From Dastarcus helophoroides (lineage: Eukaryota > Arthropoda > Insecta > Coleoptera > Bothrideridae): a stretch of DNA of 64,000 nt. Made by a program: the position numbers and the translations under genes. Position 1 is the first letter of the stretch. Each line of letters starts with the position of its first letter. This document shows positions 1-11,813 of this stretch, piece after piece. The stretch covers positions 26,274,162 to 26,338,161 of the forward strand of contig CM053337.1 of the NCBI GenBank assembly GCA_028583605.1, given 5' to 3'. The notes below the pieces were generated by a model. It saw only the letters and a list, made by a program, of their open reading frames with translations. It was not told the DNA's origin and searched no databases.

Positions 1-395
1 TCAAATTTTAAGAGATATTCGATTTTTTTATTTTGAGTTTTATGTAAAATATCTCTGTAACGGTGCAAAATTTTGAAGAATATGTAATGTAGTTTTTTTC
101 TTTAATTAATGTGAAAAATTCAAAAGTGATTGGAAAACGTGTAGTCCCTGTAAGAAAGAACAGAGTTTATTGGAATAAAACCAATACAAAAAGTTTCTAA
201 CAGTTCCGCCACCCTGTGTAATAAATATAAAACCTGATCATGACATTGTAGTCTGCCTAATATTTTATGACTTCAGATCAAATTTTATGTTTCTTCTCCA
301 AATAGTGACAAAGATAGAAAGAGACCAAATAACCCACTTTTCTGTTATTTCATTTGAAAAAGAAATTAGAATTTTGAGAATAAACTAAGAACAAA
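1..395. mobile_element. Family A foldback element, partial arm
   Basis: This stretch matches, base by base with gaps, the inner part of the right arm of the complete family A copy near 49,730-50,100. Shared blocks include the ATCTCTGTAACGGTGCA segment near 50 and the CCACCCTGTGTAATAAA segment near 207. The homology stops near 395 and continues off the left edge, so neither end of the copy is visible. It is useful as an uninterrupted allele: around 240-310 it preserves the sequence that the solo LTR at 6,454 and the family B element at 5,103 interrupt in another copy. Confidence 0.75.
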
Positions 396-491
396 ATACT
401 TGAGAAGAATGTCCAAATTTTAAATAAATAATAATATTAGTGGGGAAAACATTTTCTTCAGAAAATAATAATTACAATTTAAATAAATATA

Positions 492-2154
492 CAGTGTGTC
501 CCCGTTTTAGGTGCCTTAACTGAATCAAGTGGTAGAAAAAACAATTTTAAGCAAAAAGTGTTCTATAAACATGTAACCGGAAACTCTTAATGAAAAAGAT
601 AAAAATTTCAATAAAAAAAAGTTTTTGCTTTTTCCATTTCAAGTTTTCTAAGATATTTACACAAAATTTTTCACACATGGTGTATGAATGAAGAATCACA
701 AAATAAAATAAAACTAAGTTTCTATCTCAACCAGTGGTGGAATTACGAGTAATCTGTGATATTATTGTAGGAAAACCCGGTACACCACTGGAGAAATGAA
801 ATAAAATACCTGTTTTGGGTAAAGTATTTAATTTTAAATAAAAGTTACTTCTTGACATTTTTCCGTATTTGCCACTGGTTGCGTCATGTCGTTGGTTTTG
901 AAAAAAACATCACTCTCACTCGTACTTTCACTAGGCAAAGTCCCAAAAATTTAAATTCTGTCACAATAGTGACCAAAATAAAAGAACGTTAAGAGCCAAT
1001 TTTATCCAAAACTGTTCATTTCATTTTATCCAGTGCCGTAGCATCTTAAACTTACCCCTCTCTGTGTTAGTCTGTGATTATTTAAAGACCATTTGGTGAC
1101 CCTAAATCTTACAGGGTTCAAAAGTGAAAAAGTTCGAGAAAATATAATAATTTTTGCCAGTATATCTATGCAGATGTCATTTGAAAACTCAAAAACTATT
1201 TGCCAAAGCAACAAAATAGGAGCTAAAAAAACAAAATCAAAGTCACTGAAAAGTGACAAATAATTAACTAAAAAAGTTTATCTGACACATTTTTTCTATA
1301 ATCAAACGGCTTGCCTGTATATTAATATCATTTTTTTTTTCTTAAATACAAAAAGAATTTTATGTTTACATTGGTTAAACTGAAACTGATTAAGTTTCTT
1401 AAGAAATACGTACTCTCCACAGTTCATTGTTCATTTCTCTTAAAACAAAATCTGCTCCAAAATGCTTTTCGCATACACAATCTCGAGTTCGCAGCAATTG
1501 GTTATTTCGTTGGATTTTTCGCCTCCATACATCAGCTTTGTCCTTAGCAAGCAACGACAGCTTTCATAACAACTGTTGCACATAGACACGAAACAAGTTT
1601 TGCCAATTTTTTAATTAAAATATAAATATAAACGGAAAAGTTGCGAAACAATTGCATAAAGTATTAATATTTACATAAGAAAGCTCTGTGTTAGTCTGTA
1701 ATTATTTAAAGACCAGCATACATTTATTGCATTCGAACAGTTCTTACGTAAAAAATAAGGTAGCAAATGCCAAAAAAAATGTCAAGGAAAAACTTCTTCA
1801 GAATTAAACGCTTTATCCAAAAATTTTATTTTATTTCTTTTTGTTTAGTGGCGTACTACTTTTTCTTCAAAACAATATCACAGATTACTTGTAACTCCGC
1901 CACTGGTTGAGATAGAAAATTAATTTTTTCTTGTTTTATGATCCTTCACCTGCACATCATGTGTGCAAAATTTAGTTTAAATAACTCTGAAAACTTGAAA
2001 ATAAAAAAATAAAAAATTTTAATATAATATAATATAATAATACAAATCTTTTTTACTAAGAGTTTCGGGATACATGTTCATATGAAACTGTTTCCTTAAA
2101 ATTACTTTCTCCATCACCTGATTCATTTAGGGCACTTAAAACGGAGACATCCTG
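492..2154. mobile_element. Family C long-inverted-repeat (foldback) DNA transposon
   Basis: The left end begins CAGTGTGTCCCCGTTTTAGG and the right end, read on the other strand, begins CAGGATGTCTCCGTTTTAAG. Both are directly flanked by TA (490-491 and 2,155-2,156). The arms stay complementary for roughly 400 bp on each side, and both contain a CCACTGGTTG-type block. The TA target and terminal motif fit the Tc1/mariner superfamily. No transposase motif was found in the loop (about 900-1,740), so it appears non-autonomous. The loop carries a 32-bp direct repeat (1,060-1,091 and 1,684-1,716). Confidence 0.85.
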
Positions 2155-2156
2155 TA

Positions 2157-4750
2157 TAAAGTGTAAAAAACGAAATCTATATTATTTGTTTAAGAAAATA
2201 ATCCCAACGGTTAAAAATTTGAAATAAAACTTGAAATTTTAACTATCTCTGGTAGAAACGGCGGAATTTAATAATATTTTAGCTATTACCAAAAACTTAA
2301 ATCCATAAAATCTTTAAAAACAAATTGACATGTCAAAAATAAACTAAACATTTTTATAAAAAATATTTCTGAAAAATTTAAAAAATTGTACATTTATTAA
2401 AACCCCAATATTTTAAAACAGAAATATTAGAACTATGAACACAATGTCGAAATTTTAAGAAAATGCTAGAGATTTCTAAATTGTCTAAATTGCTAACATT
2501 TTTAATTTATTAAAAAAAAATCAAGGTTTGGTGGAAAGTTTTGGAATTTCTATAAAACCAATGTGCAAAGGAACAGCCCCAAATTGATAAAAGGAATTTT
2601 TTTTGCAGAAATGATTTTGAGGAAAATTACAGCTTTTGAGGAAAAGCACAAAATTTTTATAAAATATGTTTTTGGAGCAAAGTTAAAATTTGTAAACAAT
2701 AAATAAATCTTTAGGAAAGATCTGTTACTTTTGAAAGAAAGGTTATGGAATACCAGTGTCTTAAAAAGTGGGCCTATGGACATCGGTAGGATTTGCTTTA
2801 GAAAAATTAATTAAACAAAAAAACATAATTTTTAGAAAACTTTCGGTTCAGATTGAGTATGAAAGCCTAAGTTTTTTTTGAAATTTTTTGACATTTCGGG
2901 AAAAAAATTGAAATTTCCAAGAAACACTACTCTCGAAATATGCAAAAATTTAATATTTTTTTTTAAATTGATGCTATATTCACTAGTAATCTCCGTAGTA
3001 CTTAAATTAGTACCGGAAATATTTCTTAGAGCATGGATTTTTTGAAAATGATCTAGTGTCGAAGACGAGGGATAATTTTCTAAGAAAATTCATGCGATAT
3101 TTTCTGTAGTAATTCAAGAACGTGGGAAATTCGGCAAGAAAATTTCACACCAAAATAACATAAAAAATTATCACATTACATAATGTCGTAATGTCATAAA
3201 AATCGCCTTTTTGTATACTTTTATATTTTACTAAGTAGGGAAAGATAAAAATATTTTATTAATAGCATTTTAGCTATGTACAGATAAAGGATAAAGGTAA
3301 CAATAATTATTTAAAAAGCGTATAGATGAATGTTTGCAAATTTGACAGAAATACTATCGCTTTAATCACACCCAGGGTACCCAGGAGGAAAATACTATCG
3401 GGTACTCTTGTGGTTGCTATAGAAACGAGCTGAAATAAAAGATTCTTATTGGCTTTAAAATAATAGTGTGAAGTTTTCAATAAAATTTGACATTATTTTG
3501 ACAAAATGAACAAATTTTCAAAAAAATACGAATTTTGACAGGAAAGCTGCTGTTACAGTTCGTAAGAAATATTTTTCTTCAAACTTTTACCTAAATTGAA
3601 ATTTGGAGTAAAAGATGAATTAAGAGTAAAAATTTAAATATATACGAACAGGAAATGTCAAATTTTGAAATAAAAGTTAAAATATTGACCAGAGGTTCCA
3701 AATTTAAAAAAAAAGTTGGATTTTCCAATTTTTAAATTAAAAAAAACCAGTTTTGGGAGTAAAGTCGAAATTTTGAAAATAAAGGAGAAGTTTTAAGGAT
3801 AAATTAAAATTTCGGGATAAATACTAGTAAAAATGAGTTGTTTTAAACAAACTATATACATTTTCAAAAAAAAATTTAAGAGAGCTAGAAATACTCAAAT
3901 TTTCAGAAAAAAAATTCAAATTTGGAGAATAAAGTGGACTTGAAAAAAAGCAAATATTTAGGAAAAAAAATCGAAATCTCGTTCAAAGAAAAATCTCGAT
4001 GAAAAAATCGAAATCTGCAGAAACAGCTATATTTTGAAAGAAAAGTAGATTTTCTAGAAGAATTTTTTTTATTTTATAAGAAAATTTAAACCTAATTTTG
4101 TAAAAAGGAGTCCACATTTCGAGAACAAGACGAATTTTTAGAGAAAACTTGAAATTCTGAAAAATAGTAAATTCAAATTTTAAAATAAGTATTAACACAT
4201 TATCCGAAAAATCATACTTTGAAAAAAATAAGAAAACAAAAATCAGCACTCTTTACTTTAATCGAAATTACACAAGTCAGAGTGTTTTTCCAAAGTGTCA
4301 ATTCATACGGAAAACTTTAGTTGGAATACTTCTTCAGAAAAGCAAAAATTTTTGGTTTTGTAACGTAACGTTCCGCGTAAATTCGGCTGAAAGGATTTTG
4401 ATTAGGCTGGTATCCCCTTTACAGAATCTGTGTGCTAAAATGGCTGTATTTTTTGGCAATTTTAAAATTATACTTTCACTTTATTTAAAATATCAAGGGT
4501 AAACCTATTTTTTTAATAAAATGCAATTTTTTCCCCAAATTTTAATTTTTTTTTCAGAATTTCCAAATTTAATTTCAAGTGGAAAATTATACTCTTTCAC
4601 TATCCTAGTTTGGAAGCCCGCAATAGCTCAACCCCAGCTTAGCAATCTTCTAGGTGCCCCCTTGAATTGTATAGTGAACAAGCTCATCCATCTACTTATA
4701 ATTATTTTAATGATCCAGATCAAATTATTTGCGTTTGAAACAATGATTTT
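2157..4750. other. AT-rich, gene-free stretch with degenerate short A/T motifs
   Basis: No gene, RNA or element end is recognisable here. From about 2,200 to 4,250 the sequence is a fabric of motifs such as AAATTTTGAAA and TCGAAATTT repeated irregularly. Open frames in it are short, low in complexity and show no domain motif. A slightly less biased stretch lies at 4,260-4,500. Confidence 0.6.
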
Positions 4751-5102
4751 ATAATATACGAGGTGTTCTTTTAGTTGGGAGGTTACCTCTATACAGAGAA
4801 TCACCGTTAAGGACAAACTAATTTTATAGATAGGGCTAATCGGCACTAAACTTTCTTTTAAAAATAATTTCAACTTATTTTCACTTCTGGTTATACCGGA
4901 AGTAGACACCAACTTTCCTGTTTTAAAGAGCAATCTCCAAATTTTATTTTTTATTTGAATTGTTCTTAAAAAATAAGGTAAGTTTATGTATACAGGATAT
5001 ATGATTACTGCTATCTTTGATAATTTTGAATATATTTCAATTTCTCGGAGGAAATGACAGAAAATGAGTTATTTTAACTCTTTGTATCTTTGTCACCATA
5101 TA

Positions 5103-6412
5103 CAGGATGGATCATAAGTAATGGTAAATAGAGCAATGGTGAATTTTTCGAATAAAAATAATGTGATTTAGCTACATTTACCTCATACCAGAAGTTGATA
5201 TTAACAGAGATACAGGGTGTCAAAGTTGAAAAAAAAATTTCGATTTTTTCATATAACTATGAAATGAATTGCAATATAAGCACGAAATTTGGGACAAGGG
5301 GGTTTCTTAAGTCGACAAATTCTAATTTGATAACATATTACCAATAGACGATAGGGGGCGCTACCTGCGCTATCCTGCATAATTCTAAATCATCATAATT
5401 TATGTGTGCACCCACGTATATTAATTTTAAATGGGTTATTTTATTTCCCCATATTTTTTACGTAAAAATGGTGTGCTTTCTGAAAGTTGAAACGAGCAAC
5501 CGTTTCCAAGATATTTGCCTTTAAAGCTTGACGTGCCTTTGTTTTAAATTACTCAGATATTAAATTTTCGAAGCAGGCTTGAAAAAAAAGTAACCATAAG
5601 AGAGCTTTGAAACTAATTTGTGTCAAAAATTACTTTGCTGATATATTTTGAAAATCTCAATAAAGAAAATCCTAAAAATTAAGACGTCATTTGTTTTCTA
5701 ACATAGAGATGTTAGATATGATCTCTGAGTCTTCATGAGAAAATTTTAATATTCTGAGTGGCCAACGCAGATATTTGGAGATGAATTTCAATTAAAGATA
5801 ACCAGATTTTTAATTGTTTACAATCCCTTTACATAAAAAAGGTCATATCCCACATACTTATTTTTGAAAATAAATTTTGTTTTGGTATTTTATTTAAATT
5901 TGCTTTAGAAATTTAAAAAATATGTTTAATAATAATGTCAGTAGAGTAATATTTGATATAAACTATTTTAGAGTCAGTTTTATTACTTTTATTTTGAAAC
6001 CTACTGCGAAAAATTCACATTTACATAACTTAAAATAAACGTACGGCAAACTTTAAAGGCAAATATCTTGAAAACGGTTGCTTGTATCAACATTTAGAAA
6101 GTATACCATTTTTACGTAGAAAATGTAGGTTAATGAAAATATATATTTAAAATAAGTGCACATGAAGCCACAAAAAAGTTATGATGCTTTAGAATAATTC
6201 AAGGTAGCTGTTAGCAAATTAGAAATTCTTGACCAAAGGAACCCTTCTATGCCAAATTTCTTGTTTAATGAATAATAATGAAATGTGTTCATCAGTTGTG
6301 CGAAAAAATCACATTTTTTTTTCAATCCTGACACCCTGTATCTCTGTTAATATCAACTTTTGGTATAAGGTAAAAATCTTGCTCTATGTACCATTATTTA
6401 TGGTCCATTCTG
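5103..6412. mobile_element. Family B foldback element nested in family A
   Basis: The ends are CAGGATGGATCATAAGTAAT on the left and its near-complement on the right, flanked by TA at 5,101-5,102 and 6,413-6,414. The arms are complementary for at least 450 bp, including a block resembling AACCGTTTCCAAGATATTTGCC in both. A second motif pair, ACAGGGTGTCAA near 5,214 and its complement near 6,330, lies about 110 and 80 bp inside the ends. No transposase-like frame was seen in the loop, so it is non-autonomous. Sequence on both sides rejoins the family A arm, which proves nesting. Confidence 0.88.
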
Positions 6413-6453
6413 TACAAAAGAAAAATAATATTTGGGCTAAAGTCATAAAATAT

Positions 6454-6796
6454 TGTAACAAAAAGTAATTATAAAGTTTAGTTGGGAATTTTCTAGAAAA
6501 TTTGATAAGTGGAAGCGGCCGCGATAATAAATCAAACAGCAGATAAACGCTCCAGAAATTTCAGCAAAAGATAAGCCTTATATGTTGGATTCTTCTAGAA
6601 CCCAAACCGAGAACTATATAAGGGGGTCGCTTTTTCCCTCAGGGTATTCAGTTAGTAAGTAAGTTTGAAGTCAATGAATAAGTTAATTAATGAAACAGTG
6701 TTAGTGAATTTCAAATGTAGTGTTCCGAGTTCAGTTTCGAAATAAAGTGGTTACAATTCACCAAGTGTTAATCATTCGAACCGACAACGCGCAACA
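6454..6796 (+). mobile_element. Solo LTR of a Gypsy-type (Ty3) retrotransposon
   Basis: The 343-bp block starts TGTAACA and ends GCAACA, the usual TG...CA LTR termini. It is bordered by ATAT on both sides (6,450-6,453 and 6,797-6,800), a 4-bp duplication of the sort made by the 17.6/297 group of insect Gypsy elements. Inside are a TATATAA box (6,615-6,621) and a downstream AATAAA (6,741-6,746), consistent with sense orientation on the plus strand. Family A sequence at about 235-300 (other strand) reads straight through this point without the block, confirming the boundaries. No internal retroviral coding sequence remains, so this is most simply an LTR-LTR recombination product. Confidence 0.88.
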
Positions 6797-7140
6797 ATAT
6801 TATGCAGACTACAATATCATGATCAGGTTTTACTTTATTATGGAGGGTGGCGATAATATTATAAAGTTTATTGGTTTGGTTTTATTCAAAAAAACTCTGT
6901 TTTTTATAAAGGGACTATATGTTTTCCAATCATTTTTAAATTCTTCACATTAATTAAAAAAAACTACATCATATGTTTTTCAAAATTTTGCACCGTTACG
7001 AAGATATTTTACATAAAACTCAAAATAAAAAGAATCTGACATCTCGTTTTTCTTTTAAGCAGGAAATTAGCTGTAGGCAATTAAAGCTTAAAAAATTAAT
7101 CCTAATAAATATTAGGAAAGTAAAATATTTTACATGAAAA

Positions 7141-7390
7141 TTACAAGAAGTGTTCAAAATGAGGGCCCTTTGTTTCAATACATTTAAAGGCATGTTTTAA
7201 AATTTGAATTAGGTAACCTTTTCAAGCTCCTCGATCGTTTCTAGCAATATAATTTTTATGAAGAAGTCGTTGCAAAAAGTGCTCCTTAAGAGTTTCTTAT
7301 AGAAAAAGTCCAGTAGTGTATCTTATGAGCTCGGCGGCCACACGTGCAGACCATCGTTTATAATAAACTGGGTCACAAATAAGTAGAAGA
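7141..7390 (-). pseudogene. Decayed C-terminus of a Tc1/mariner-superfamily transposase
   Basis: On the minus strand, the last frame ends in CIETKGPHFEHFL and a stop at 7,141. This is a good match to the CIEANGGHFEHLL-type tail of insect mariner-like transposases. About 190 bp upstream, in another frame, WPPSS-stop-DTLLDFF corresponds to the conserved WPPRSPDLTPLDFFLWG block carrying the last catalytic acidic residue of the DDE/D triad. At least one in-frame stop and one frameshift separate the two. The fragment lies in the loop of family A copy 2, and the equivalent loop of copy 3 (near 49,150-49,480) keeps a more decayed version. It cannot encode an enzyme. It links the foldback family to mariner-type transposons. 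Confidence 0.7.
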
Positions 7391-7868
7391 GAACGTCTTT
7401 ATCTATTTTATCGTTATGAGTAAATGTTCCATAGCGTTATTAAAATGTACTATTTGCTTGATATAAGGCTATATTTTTCAAATGTTGCCCAATATCTCAT
7501 TATAAAATATTTCCATAAACTTTAGTCAAATAATGAAATTATTTAACGCTTGCAAATACCGAGTTTTTAGTTTAACAGCGTAACAATTAAAGAACGAATT
7601 TTTTTCTTGGAAACTTGTTGGACGAATTTGTTGCTGATTTTCATAATTCCAAAAATGAGATATGTGTTGAACACACAATTTTTACTTAACTTAAATTCGT
7701 GGCCACATAAATATTTTTCAATAAGTATTCGTCTTCTCGGCTTCTAAATATTAATTAAAAACTTATTTATCTTGTAACTGATATTCGAGATAAAATTTGT
7801 AGGTTTTCTGATTGTTTTTTTTTTCAAAATTTTGGCGCCCACAGCCAAATTGCTTGTAGAAAAAAAAA

Positions 7869-7870
<2 letters not shown>

Positions 7871-7906
<36 letters not shown>
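7871..7906. repeat. (TA)n microsatellite
   Basis: An uninterrupted run of alternating A and T lies at the inner edge of the right arm of family A copy 2. A shorter (TA)n tract also occurs near 20,869-20,892. Confidence 0.95.
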
Positions 7907-7909
<3 letters not shown>

Positions 7910-8684
7910 ATTTTGAATTATATTTCTGTAACGGTGCGGAAAAAAATTAGTCATACAACTTTTTCTTTTTTTTATGTAAGTAATCCAAAATGATTAAAAA
8001 CATATAGTTGCCTTAAAAAATAAAATTTTTTTGACCAAAACAAAAACAATAAAAATCATAACATTTCCGTCACCCGGTATAGTAAATATAAATTTTTATC
8101 AGGTAATTGGAATCTCCATAACATTCTATGACCTCACTTCAAATTTCATTTTATTTCCGCAAATAATAACAAAGATACAAACTCAAAAGCAACTCTCTTT
8201 TTCGTTATTCTTTTTCCAAAAATTTTGATATCCTTAAAACTATAAAAAATGGCAATAAACAGGTATACATACCCTCATCTTATTTTTTTACGCAAAATGC
8301 AATTAAAAATAAAATATGAGGATTGCCATTTAAAACAAGAAAGTTGATATCTACTTCCAGTATAATCGGAAGTAGGACAAAGTTGAAAATATTTTTAATA
8401 GAAAGTTTAGCCCCGATTAGCCGCATCCACAAAATTAGTTTGTCTTTTTAATAAATGATACTCCATATAAGGGTAACCTCTCAACTAAAAAAAAAATTTG
8501 TTTATTTTTTAACATGAATGAGTGTTTCTAAAAAATAACTAATTGCATATTAATATTAAGTTTATTTTTCTCTACATTCGTTTAACATTATTGACATTAT
8601 GAGTAAAACACCCCTTATTCTCACACAACTTATTATCGAAATGAAGCTACAACTTTTAGGAAACAACTGAAATAAATCTACATT

Positions 8685-9060
8685 TTCTGGAAAACGTGCT
8701 CCCTATGTTCTTTTTGCCTATTTACATTCTATCAATTTTGTGAACGTAAATATTGATAATACATAATAATGCAATAAATAGAATTAACGTTCCTAAAAAA
8801 TGAATATTCAGATAGATAAAACTGTAAAATTCGGCCGGATGCGCCCAAAATTACGGTGCTCTATATGGATTCTGGAAAACGTGCTTCCTTTGCTCTTATT
8901 ACTCTATATTCTATCAATTTTGTGAACCTAAATATTAGTAACATTGAATAAATAACACGAGAAATCCATTCGTCGTTTCTAAAAAAGAATAGTTAAATAG
9001 ATAAAGCTAGAAAATTCTGCCGGATGCGCCGGAAATTACTTCGCTCCCTACTCTACGAAT
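8685..9060 (+). repeat. Tandem duplication, two units with period ~185 bp
   Basis: The segment TTCTGGAAAACGTGCT starts at 8,685 and again at 8,870. Each is followed by related sequence containing TCTATCAATTTTGTGAAC and later GCCGGATGCGCC. The two copies differ at many sites, so the duplication is not recent. No coding potential was seen. Confidence 0.85.
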
Positions 9061-10045
9061 ACAAAACGTATGCAATTCCAAAAATCCCCTTTCATTTCGT
9101 TTCGCCTCAAAGTCGTGGGTTATATTTTTCTGGCCAAGTTGACTCCTTTTAAATATGAATAAAGCTTAAGCTGGAGGCATATTAAGGTTTGCACTTTTAC
9201 ACCTCGACTTCTAAACCGCTTTCAGATCGAAAACTCTGAGAGTTTTCCACTTTACTGTACACTGCAGGTTCCTGTCTGTCATCGTCTCCTAAAAACGGGC
9301 CAGGTAACGTTTGTACACAGCATCGAATTGCCTCCTTATTATTACAAAGCAAAGTTGTTGCTTGATGAAACCTTCAGTAGCGTAGGCTGTTTGTTTGGGT
9401 CGCGCTGTACCTTTAAATTCGCGCTCATGACACTTTTTGTTTTATGCGCTTCCAACTTAAAAGTAAATTATAAGTTAGAACGAGCTCAAACAATCTTGAC
9501 AGTCTCTGAAATGTGGAAAGAAGCATTTCAGGCATTCGTTTTATTAAGTTTGCCGTCTTGGGATTATAAACTTTGCAATATGCTGGAAAACGAATCTGTT
9601 AATTGTACAGCTTTTGGAAGAAAAATAAATTGGTAAATATGACAAAGGGGTATCGATGGTAGTATATTGTAACACCTTAAATCTAAAAAAGGGTGTTTAG
9701 AAATAATTATACCGTTAGTAATTTTTTGGTAATGGAACCTAATACAAAAAGATTAAATTGTACTTGAAATTTTAGGTTTTTAATTTATCTTAAAAATGTT
9801 AAGCAAATTCTACTCTTTTCAATCCTTGTACGAGAAGAAATTGAAAAATGTTTAATCTGATAAAGAGGTAAACAAGATTTTAAAGCCATAATATTTTATT
9901 ATTTAACCTATTCTGCTTCCAGTTTAATAAACATTTAAAATGAACATCCCTAGTACCAAAAAAAAGTTCTACCTTACTCTGCAAACCAGGCCTAAACAAC
10001 TTCTATAACCTCTTCATTGGAAAAAATTTTTTAAACTTTTTTCAG
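9061..10045. other. Low-copy-looking sequence without a supported gene
   Basis: The base composition is less AT-biased than the flanks and no repeat family in this window matches it. An open frame of 102 codons (9,328-9,636, plus strand) exists but has no recognisable motif, and a partial host exon can be neither shown nor excluded. From about 9,660 the sequence returns to AT-rich. Confidence 0.4.
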
Positions 10046-10440
10046 TTGAATGAGGGATATGTTTTAATTGATGAGAAGAGTTGGACCGATTCTCTTGGAA
10101 CACTAGAGCACAGGCTGCTGGTCGATGACTTATCTCTTTTCTACAAGTATTATCAGGCGAGATGCTCGCAGAAACTAATAGGATTGGTACCTCCAAGGGC
10201 AAGATTTTCAAGGCATACAAGACAGTCGTCTGTGCGGTCCTGCTTGACACAGTGAGGACTTCTGCCTAGGGCGACTCTTTTGTCTATAGAATTTCCTTGC
10301 TATGGAACTCGCTACCGAAAGAAGTTTACCCCAAAATTTACAACCTATCCTTGTTTAAGCATACTACTCGCATTGCTTTGAAGGCATAGTGGGGTTGCCC
10401 TTTGCGAGTGGATTAAACTTTAAAAAGAAGTAAATCAAAC
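10046..10440 (+). pseudogene. LINE 3' end (Jockey/CR1-like reverse transcriptase C-terminus)
   Basis: The translated plus strand gives a C-terminal LINE ORF2 segment: a LEHRLLVDDLSLFYKYY stretch, then VPPRARFSRHTRQS, then, after a frameshift, a degraded counterpart of the KLWNSLPK region. The same sequence, better preserved, occurs on the minus strand at 30,459-30,950, so these are two truncated copies of one family. The 3' end reads GAGTGGATTAAACTTTAAAA near 10,410-10,430. The catalytic part of the reverse transcriptase is absent, and there are stops and frameshifts, so this is a dead 5'-truncated insertion. Confidence 0.8.
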
Positions 10441-11375
10441 CCTAAATCACGAATTGTTTGTACGACAACATGCATGCAGATGCATTGCCCTGCAAAGACA
10501 AAACACCTTTGGGCAACTTTTCGTACTTTTTCTCTTTAAATTTTTCTGATACAGTAGTCAGTAACTACGAATAGTAATCCCAGTTATTCTCCGACCTTTA
10601 TCCGGTTAATCAGTCAGGATGACTCCACGGCAATCTGAAAAAACTGTAGCAAGAACTTTTCAAGCAAACCTTTCAACACATAACTTCTTAAACCTTAAAG
10701 AACGAGATCGATTGCTTCTTTGTTTCTGGGTTACACACATATATCTAAGTTTAATCTATAGTAACAACACACCTGAAAAAGTCTGTAGCTTTTTCAAACG
10801 AAGCCCAGAGCGAACGCGATGCTTCTACCGAATATATCCAACCCTACAGTGTTAACTGTAGATTTGCTGCTTTTCAAATGTTATTCCAGTTTTTAGTTTA
10901 ATTTTAAAGATCTGCTGTTTTTTACCTCTGTTTTATCTAAAAATTTGAATTAGTTTCGCAACTTAATATTTTAAATGAATATCTTAACTTCTTTTCTAAA
11001 ATTCAGATTTTCACCTCAAAAAATTTAACCGTAATTTGAAAATGTAAAGTGTTCTAAAAGGTTAAGGTTTCGACGTCTTTTTTTCATAAAATTTTCCAAT
11101 TTATTTTTTCAATATTTCTATTTTATCGAGATGGAATTTCAAAACTTTTTAGATGCTTGAGTTTTTTCTAAAAACTCTTGTTTTAAACAATTTGTTTGAG
11201 TAATATTTATTACTGCGCTAAAAATATTTGTTGAAATTTCAATATTTTGAATTTGTTCTAGAATTTAGGGTTCAAAGTTAAAATTTCAAAAAAAGCAAAC
11301 TTTTCCAATTTAAGTTTGTATATTCAAATATAGACTTGTTTCTTAAAACTTATAATTTAAATATCCAATTTCTTC
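10441..11375. other. Gene-free stretch, AT-rich after 10,860
   Basis: From 10,441 to 10,860 the sequence is of mixed composition, with a 78-codon frame (10,619-10,855) that has no recognisable motif. After 10,860 it is A/T-rich with irregular TTTAAAATTT-like motifs. Nothing else is seen. Confidence 0.5.
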
Positions 11376-11442
11376 TAATGCACAGACCAATAGATTTGAA
11401 CATTTATTAGATTCGAAGTTTGGAAACCAAAGACCGGTTTCG

Positions 11443-11488
11443 ACCAAACTGACTAGATCTAATAACAAGATCGAAACGGGTCTTTGGT
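11443..11488 (+). ncRNA. Hammerhead ribozyme core, copy 1, one core substitution
   Basis: Stem I strand ACCAAA (11,443-11,448) is followed by CTGACTA, stem II GATCT/AGATC with loop AATAACA, GAAA, a short stem III around CGGG, the GTC cleavage triplet (11,480-11,482) and the matching stem I strand TTTGGT. The consensus core is CUGANGA, so the sixth core base (G8) is T here. G8 acts as general acid in catalysis, so this copy should be inactive or nearly so. The remaining architecture is intact. Confidence 0.75.
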
Positions 11489-11813
11489 TTCCAAACTTCG
11501 AATCTAATAAATGTTCAAACCTATTGGTCTATGCATTAGTATCCTTATCTTGTGGGAACTTTCCTAGAGAACAACAGCTTCGCTAGGTGGTAGTGTTTCA
11601 ACTGTTGGCAGTTCAGCTACCTATTATTCGCCTGAAGGGCTGCATGAATTTGCAGCATAGGTTGTATTTTACTTGCATACGACATTGTTGGCGATGACCA
11701 AAATTTTCTCTATGGGCCAATAGGTGGCGGTATTCTGAGAGTCACATGCTTGACGTTCGTTGATTCTTTAGTACTTACTTGTCGGAACACTTGTTAGAAT
11801 TCGAGTAGCATAT

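Larger units (their letters stand above)
4759..8497. mobile_element. Family A foldback element, copy 2, with two nested insertions
   Basis: The left arm begins at the GAGGTGTTCTTTTAGTTGGG region after TA (4,757-4,758). The right arm ends near 8,497 in the complement of the same sequence, but its outermost bases are eroded. Arms and loop align with the complete copy at 48,504-50,339. The left arm is broken by a family B element (5,103-6,412) and then a solo LTR (6,454-6,796). The loop (about 7,070-7,760) contains the end of a DDE transposase in antisense, indicating a Tc1/mariner-superfamily ancestor. Without insertions the copy would be about 2.1 kb. Confidence 0.85.

Noticed and set aside
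9328..9636. 102-codon open frame as a host gene
   Set aside because: No motif, no splice evidence and no neighbouring exon.
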